NCBI GenBank assembly: GCA_021495925.1
Contig: JAKEKT010000191.1
Location: 1 to 10,609, forward strand
Origin: Diplodia intermedia
Lineage: Eukaryota > Ascomycota > Dothideomycetes > Botryosphaeriales > Botryosphaeriaceae
Reading direction: 5' to 3'
DNA length: 10,609 nt
The notes under the pieces were generated by a model. It ran no database searches, had not been told where the DNA came from, and saw nothing but the letters and a program-made list of their open reading frames with translations. Below, one piece after another: positions 1-6,300 of this stretch; within the stretch, counting starts at the first letter, position 1; each line of letters starts with the position of its first letter. The position numbers and the translations under genes are program-made.

Positions 1-247
1 AAGTGTTGGAGGACAGAATCTTGATTTTAGACGGTTTTGGTACTTATATGTGCCCTATTTAAATTTAACTAATTGCTGAAAACTCTTACCATAATAAGAT
101 AATCCGCAGGAAACCAACGGACGGATAAATATCCTAGTAGGATCTTCAGAGACTATATGTTAAAATTTAATACGTTAAAGGTAGTATATTTAACCTATTA
201 AGTAAGAGATAGTCCAATAAATATATAAATATATTTAATTTTTTTTG
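1..247 (+). other. 3' end of a group I intron (cox3), cut by the window edge
   Basis: This is the 3' half of a group I ribozyme core; the rest lies upstream. A P7 pairing is visible: GACTAT at 151-156 against ATAGTC at 209-214, inside the usual R (ttcagagacta) and S (agagatagtcc) contexts. A Q-like segment (aatccgcaggaaac) starts near 102. The intron ends at G247, the expected terminal G, directly before the cox3 codons ACA TAT TTA GGA. It looks like subclass IB, by resemblance only. No coding sequence is seen here. Its first 11 bases match one arm of the hairpin at 10236-10266. Confidence 0.75.
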
Positions 248-361
248 ACATATTTAGGAAATCATACCCTGTCGGTTCAAAGAGGTATAAATTTAGGTGT
301 AGCTTTATTCATAGTATCTGAAGGATGTTTCTTCGTTGCTATTTTCTGAACTTTCTTCCAT
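248..361 (+). CDS. cox3: cox3 exon (first in the window)
   Basis: This exon gives 38 codons, from T-Y-L-G-N-H-T-L-S to F-W-T-F-F-H. It includes the conserved VSEG..FF block, whose Glu is a hallmark of subunit III. It ends at U361. The terminal CCAU can pair with GUGG at 375-378, and after a 2-nt bulge UCUU can pair with AAGA at 381-384, giving a plausible P1 helix. This places the splice between CAT and AGT rather than after AGT. Confidence 0.9.
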
Positions 362-3300
362 AGTGATAAGCATTGTGGTTAAGAGCCAAACTCCGGGGAA
401 GCCCTAAAGCTCTTTTAACCAAGGATTTAAGGGAAACCTTTTATTTGGCCTGATTAATGACTCAGGGTACGGTAATATCAAAAGAGATGAAGGAAACTGA
501 AATGGGTGATCGCGGATCTAAATCAGATAATTATCCTTATCTGTAAAAGAGCAACGAGTAGACGGTTCTTTAATGTAAAATTAATTTTATATTATAAGGT
601 GTACTCTTAATTACGGTAAACCGGTTAATATTTTTATGAATGAATCACTATACGTGAACAATACTTACCCTGACGGGGAAGGTCTCCTTCTGGGTCCTTA
701 CCTGTTTTCTTTTATTTATTTCATAAATAAAAGAAATAGCAGGGGCAAGTCCACCTTAGGGACTAGAGTAATTAGTACTCAATCTTCACGAAAGATTGAT
801 CCTAATTATATTACAGGCTTTACTGACGGTGAAGGCTGTTTCTATATAGGTTTAAGTCCAGATAAAAATTATAACTCAGGTTATAGAGTTAAACTATCAT
901 TTCAAATAGGTTTACATGAAAAAGATTTAGGTTTATTAAAATTAATTATTTCTTATTTTGGTGTAGGAAAAATTAGTAAATTGGCTTCAAATTCAGTACT
1001 ATATAGAGTTACTAGTCCCTCCGGGCCTGTCCCGGTGGGACCTTCCCGGTCCCCCCGGGAAAGTATAGATGAATTAAAAGTTATAATAGATCATTTTGAT
1101 AGATATCCACTAATAAGTTATAAATATAAAGATTATTTATTATTTAAACAAGCATTTGAATTAGTTCAAAAAAAAGAACATTTTTCTGTTGAAGGTTTAA
1201 GAAAAATTGTGGCTATTAAAGCATCTATTAATTTAAAATTATCTAGTAATTTAAAAAACGCCTTTCCAAATGTAGTGCCAGTTACTATACCTAAAATAGC
1301 CCCCCTCTGGCGGCCGAAGGCCGCCAGGGGGGGTCATTTTGACCCCCTCCCCATAGGGGAGGGGGCTAAAATAGAAGATAGAAAAATATTAAATTATAAT
1401 TGAATAGCTGGGTTTACAGATGCTGAAGGGTGTTTTTTTATAGCTCATAAAAAGTCTCAGGCATCTAAATTAGGTGAAACAGTTTGATTAAAATTTATAT
1501 TAACTCAACATAGTAGAGATGAAAATCTTCTTAAAAATTTCATTGAAATATTTGGGTGTGGTAGATTTGTAGCTAAAAACACTAAAGAATATGGAGAATT
1601 TATTGTAGAAAAATATTCTGATATTAGGGATAAAATAATACCATTATTTGAAAAATATCCTCTTTATGGTATAAAAAAAGAAAATTATTTAGACTTTAAA
1701 AAGGTATCAGAATTAATAAATAATAAATCTCATTTAACTTTAGAAGGTTTAGAACAAATAAAGCAAATAAAATCTGGAATGAATAAATATAGAAAATAGA
1801 TCTCTGTGTGGGCTCACATTGGTATAAATCACAAAAAAGTTGGATTCTAATTATATTATGCTAAGTATATTGACCTTTTAATATAATTAAATATTATTTA
1901 AATAAAATATATATATGTATCGTATAATTAAGGTAGAGTGCATTATCACCTACAGTAGAATTAGGAGCTATGTGACCTCCTTTAGGAATTCAAGCGGTTA
2001 ATCCTTTTGAATTGCCTTTATTAAACACAGTATACCGTGTAATTATCGGCCCCACTTCCCTCATCTCTTCAGTATTGATAGAGATGAGGGAAGAGGCCGT
2101 AGATAATGTTGCTGTGTTGGTGAAAACCCAACTCTACGAGCTGAATTTAACTCTTAATTATTACTTTATGGACTTTCCTATGTTACTATCTTTACCTTTA
2201 TCGGTAACTCGGTTTTCTCGTGTAGGTCTACCTTACTCCGAAAAGAGATACAATAAATTGGTAGCTAAGAATTATTTAAATAGCGCTTATCTTGATAAAT
2301 TTTATAGATGATTCGTAGGATTCTCAGATGCTGAAGGTAATTTCGGGATATCTTCTTTACTAAGCAGTAAAACAAACAAGATTGAAGGTTTTTCTTTCAA
2401 ATTTACGATAGGACTAGGGGTCCCCCCCCGTAGGGGGGGACCCCGTGGTCCCACGCCCCTTACCCCCATACGGGGGTTAGGGGGGGGGCTAGGACTACCT
2501 AAAGACGATGCAGGTGCTTTAAATATAATTAAAAGTAAATTAGGTATGGGTAAGATTTATTCATACAAAGATAAGCAGATTTTTGTTGTAACAAAAATTG
2601 AGGACATTAATAAATTAATTTCTATTTTTAGTAAATATACTTTAAATACTAGTAAGTCTTTTGATTTTTTAGATTTTAAATTAGCTTTTACTTTATATCA
2701 TAATAGAGAAAAATTAACAGATGTATTAATATCTAGAATATTGGAATTAAAAAATAACATGAATACTAAGCGTATTAAATATAATATGCCCGGAAATCAT
2801 GTCGTTATAACAAAAAGTTGATTATTAGGTTTTATAGAAGGTGATGGTTCATTTAGTTTAGAGAGAGCCTCTTTTGAACCTGTATTTTCTATTAAATTAT
2901 CCGAAACACAACTTCCTTTATTATTAAAAATAAAAGAATATTTAGAAAATAATTTAGGTTTTGATACATATTCTATGCATAAGTTAAAAAGTACTTCAAT
3001 TATTTCAATTAGATCTGAAAAAGCTAGAGAGATAGGTAAATCTCTTCCTTTAGCAGCGCTTGTGATTAAAAATGTACATGTTTTAAATAACTATTTAATA
3101 CCTTTTCTAAGTGAAGAGGAATTTATGACTAAAAAAGGTAAAGATTTTTTAGATTTTAAAGTTATATGTAATACTATCTACAATGGTGCCTACCTTATAA
3201 AGGAAATAGCTTCATTAGTACTTAAATTATCTTATACTATGAACAATTATCGGCTATCAACATACCAAGGTACAGTAAATTATTTAAGTATGGATGAAAT

Positions 3301-6300
3301 GGATATGCTAATTAATGCAAAACCTACCATTAAACACCTTAAAGATGGTCGTCAAATAGACCTTCTTACAAAAAAAGTAGTACATCGTCGTTCAAGTAGT
3401 TGTATTTATGAAATAATTAAACCTTCAGGAGAAGTACTATTAATGCCTAATTTGGCCGAATCTGCCCAAATTATAGGTACAGGTTTTAATACTTTAAAAA
3501 GACATTTAGATGTCTTAGATAATGGTCATAAAGTAGTACTTAAGGACCATACTGTGAGAAGAATCCCAGTATTTTACCCTATTGCTTCTGAGTAAATCAT
3601 CTCCTCTCTTGTTTTTTTTTCTATTTTTTTTTATAAATATAATAAATATAATAAAATAAATAAAAAAAAAATAAAAAAAAACAAGGAGGAAGGATATTAT
3701 ACATAAAAAAAATATTTATATAGGAGTTAAAAAAGGAACTGAGGTAAGGTTACAACCGAATCAGTTCTGAGCTAGTAGAAAAATTAGGTGAAAACGGTTA
3801 AAGGTATCCTAACCCAAGACCGTCGGCAGTTGTAAATGTCGTTACAGACTGGTTCACCGGGGCTGGGCTGAAATGCCCGTTCTAATGTACAGTCGGACTC
3901 TAAAACGAGTGTGAAAATCGTTAGAAGTGAGGATTACCCATGCACACACAGCGGGTTCACCGTAGACACAATGGTCGTAGACTTCTTTAATATAGTAAGG
4001 TTGGGCCTTGCATATATTAATTAGAGTTGAATATTATTATCATCTGGTATCACAGTGACTTATGCTCACCATTCTTTAATACAAGGAAATAGAAGTGGAG
4101 CTTTATATGGTTTAGTTGCTACTGTTGTTTTAGCTGTTATCTTCACCGGCTTAGCGATTATTTTTATACTTATTTTCTTTGTTGGTTTTATTAAATTATC
4201 CTTATATAATTATTATAATTCGGCCTCGGTAGCTAAACGAACCTGTCCAGGAGTCCATTATACTCATAGAGCTTTTCCTGCTTCGCAACCCTTAGTATTG
4301 TTTACAGGGCAGGGGACCGAAAGGAAGCGTAAGCTTCCGCTTCGTACCAAAAGACTATATACAACCGCAGTAGCTGAACCAAAGCTTTCTCCATACTGAG
4401 TTACAGGGTTTTGTGATGCTTCAACCCATAACTTAAGTTTAGTGGTTTTTGGAACTAATTTACAATCTACAGTTGGAAAAAAATACACTAATAAACAACT
4501 AGCTATGGTAAGACTTACTCCTTTCACTAGAAGTGTGATAATTGGATTAATACTTTCTGACGGATGACTTATTCGAGCGAACCGACCTAATGCTAGGTTA
4601 GGTTTTAAACAGTCTTTATCTCATGCAAGTTACGTGTGGTTTGTCTTTAATTTATTATCTCATTATTGTTTTAGTTATCCTAGTTTAGTTATAGGGACAA
4701 GAGCAGGTAATCGCAATTATGCTTTACAGTTATTTACTAGATCAATGCCATGTTTAACTGAATTACACTCTTTATTTTATCCAGCAGGTAAAAAAGTAAT
4801 TCCGTCTAATATCTATGATCTTTTAACACCAGTAGCTTTAGCGAATTTAATCCAGGGAGATGGTCAAACGTCACGCCATGGTCTTGTTTTATGTACGAAT
4901 TCTTTTTTAATAAAAGATGTAGTCAGATTGATGAATGTTTTAATTATCAGATATAGATTAGAATGCAATATTAGAGAATACCGCCGATCCAATGGAAAAC
5001 TTGAATTCATGATTTATATAAGACAAGGTTCTATGCCTTTATTACGAACTATAGTAAAACCATATATGCATCCTTCAATGCTATATAAAATAGATAATTT
5101 GAAGGCTTATTGTCAAACGAAGCGGTTCGCAACTAAAGAATTAAGTTTACCTGATCTCCATAAAAGATTATACTCTACTATCAATCTACAACGTAGGGAG
5201 GTTGATCCTTATTGAGTTACAGGATTTTCAGATGCGGAGTCAACTTTTAGTCTTAAAGTATCTAAAAGTAGTACCACTCGTACAGGATGAAATGTTACAC
5301 CAGAGCTTCAAATAACATTACATAGCAGAGACTTACTGTTATTAAGAAAAATACATTCCTTTTTCGGCATAGGTGTAGTTAGGGAACGTGAAGACAGGAA
5401 TCAGGCATATTATTGCGTTCAGTCTGCACGTGCTATAGCTAATGTTATTATACCTCATTTTGATAAATATCCTTTAATAACTCAAAAAAAGGCAGATTAC
5501 CTTTTATTTAAACAAGCTGTAAACTTATTATTAGAAGGCCAAGCACGTTCTAGTATTGAAGGATTGCACAAGATTCTAAGTATTAAGGGTTCCATGAATA
5601 GTGGATTATCTGACAAATTAAAATTGAACTTCCCTACTGTCCTACCTCTTCCTCGTCCTATAGTTAGTGGGCAAAATATCCCGCATCCTAATTGATTAAT
5701 AGGGTTTGTAGATGGAGAGGGGTTTTTTTATGTTAAATCGTTAAAAAATATAAATTATTCAACAGGCTTTAATGTTACAATGGTTTTCTCTATTTATCAA
5801 CATGTAAGAGATGAGGCTTTATTAACGAAATTTATAGAATACTTAGGATGCGGTAGAATTGAGAAGGCTTCAACCAGACCTAGCCCCCCCGTGGGGGGGC
5901 GTGGGTCCTCCCCCGTAGGGGGAAGACCTAATGGAGTTAATTTTTCTGTAAGTAAATTTAGTGATATTAAGGAAAAGGTTATTCCTTTTTTCTATAGTTA
6001 TCCCTTACAAGGAATAAAGTATATGGACTACTTAGATTTTGTTAAGGTAGCTAAAATTATAGAAGATAAAGGTCATTTAAGTCTGGAAGGTATTAAGAAG
6101 ATAAATTCTTTAAAATCTGGTATGAATAGCCTTAGAATATGTAATTAATTAGGAGGTGTTTTATAAGCCAACAAAAAAAAGTATATTACATAGGCCTTTG
6201 CTTAAAGTTCTGCATTAATATATTAATAAGCTATTAATTTTTTGCACGAAGTTAAGCAAATAAACAAAGCTAATTGCATGAAAATCTTGTAATCTTTTTC

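Larger units (their letters stand above)
362..1936 (+). other. group I intron 1 in cox3, ~1575 bp, with endonuclease gene
   Basis: The intron interrupts the codons H|S of FFHS-ALSPT. A P1 pairing with the upstream exon is visible at 375-385, and the last base is G1936. The reading frame from the exon closes at TAA (380-382), so the endonuclease at 636 is free-standing and not exon-fused. Most structured sequence lies before the ORF (362-635). A candidate P7 is GAGTA 556-560 with TACTC 602-606, but I could not assign a subclass. The 137 bp after the ORF are A+T-rich without a clear core, so the ORF probably sits in a peripheral 3' loop. Confidence 0.75.
2032..4029 (+). other. group I intron 2 in cox3, ~1998 bp, exon-fused endonuclease
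   Basis: P1 is formed by exon bases 2024-2031 and intron bases 2111-2118, and encloses a strong hairpin at 2048-2099. The ORF fills the 5' part to 3595. An A+T-rich foldback follows at about 3601-3690. The catalytic core is at about 3720-4029: P7 is GACTG 3847-3851 with CAGTC 3890-3894. The intron ends at G4029. Subclass was not assigned; the core differs from those of introns 3-5. Confidence 0.83.

Noticed and set aside
1401..1403. TGA codons splitting each endonuclease and the orphan ORF, suggesting pseudogenes
   Set aside because: cox3 itself needs TGA as Trp (for example in IFWTFF), and TGA falls at the conserved Trp before the second LAGLIDADG motif in several of the genes. Code 4 removes all the apparent stops.
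2012..2031. TTG at 2012 as a start for the intron 2 endonuclease
   Set aside because: These bases are cox3 exon codons (L-P-L-L-N-T-V). The frame is simply continuous with the exon.
4264..4527. Minus-strand ORF of 87 codons
   Set aside because: It lies opposite the intron 3 composite endonuclease frame, has no recognisable motif, and every supported gene in the window is on the plus strand.
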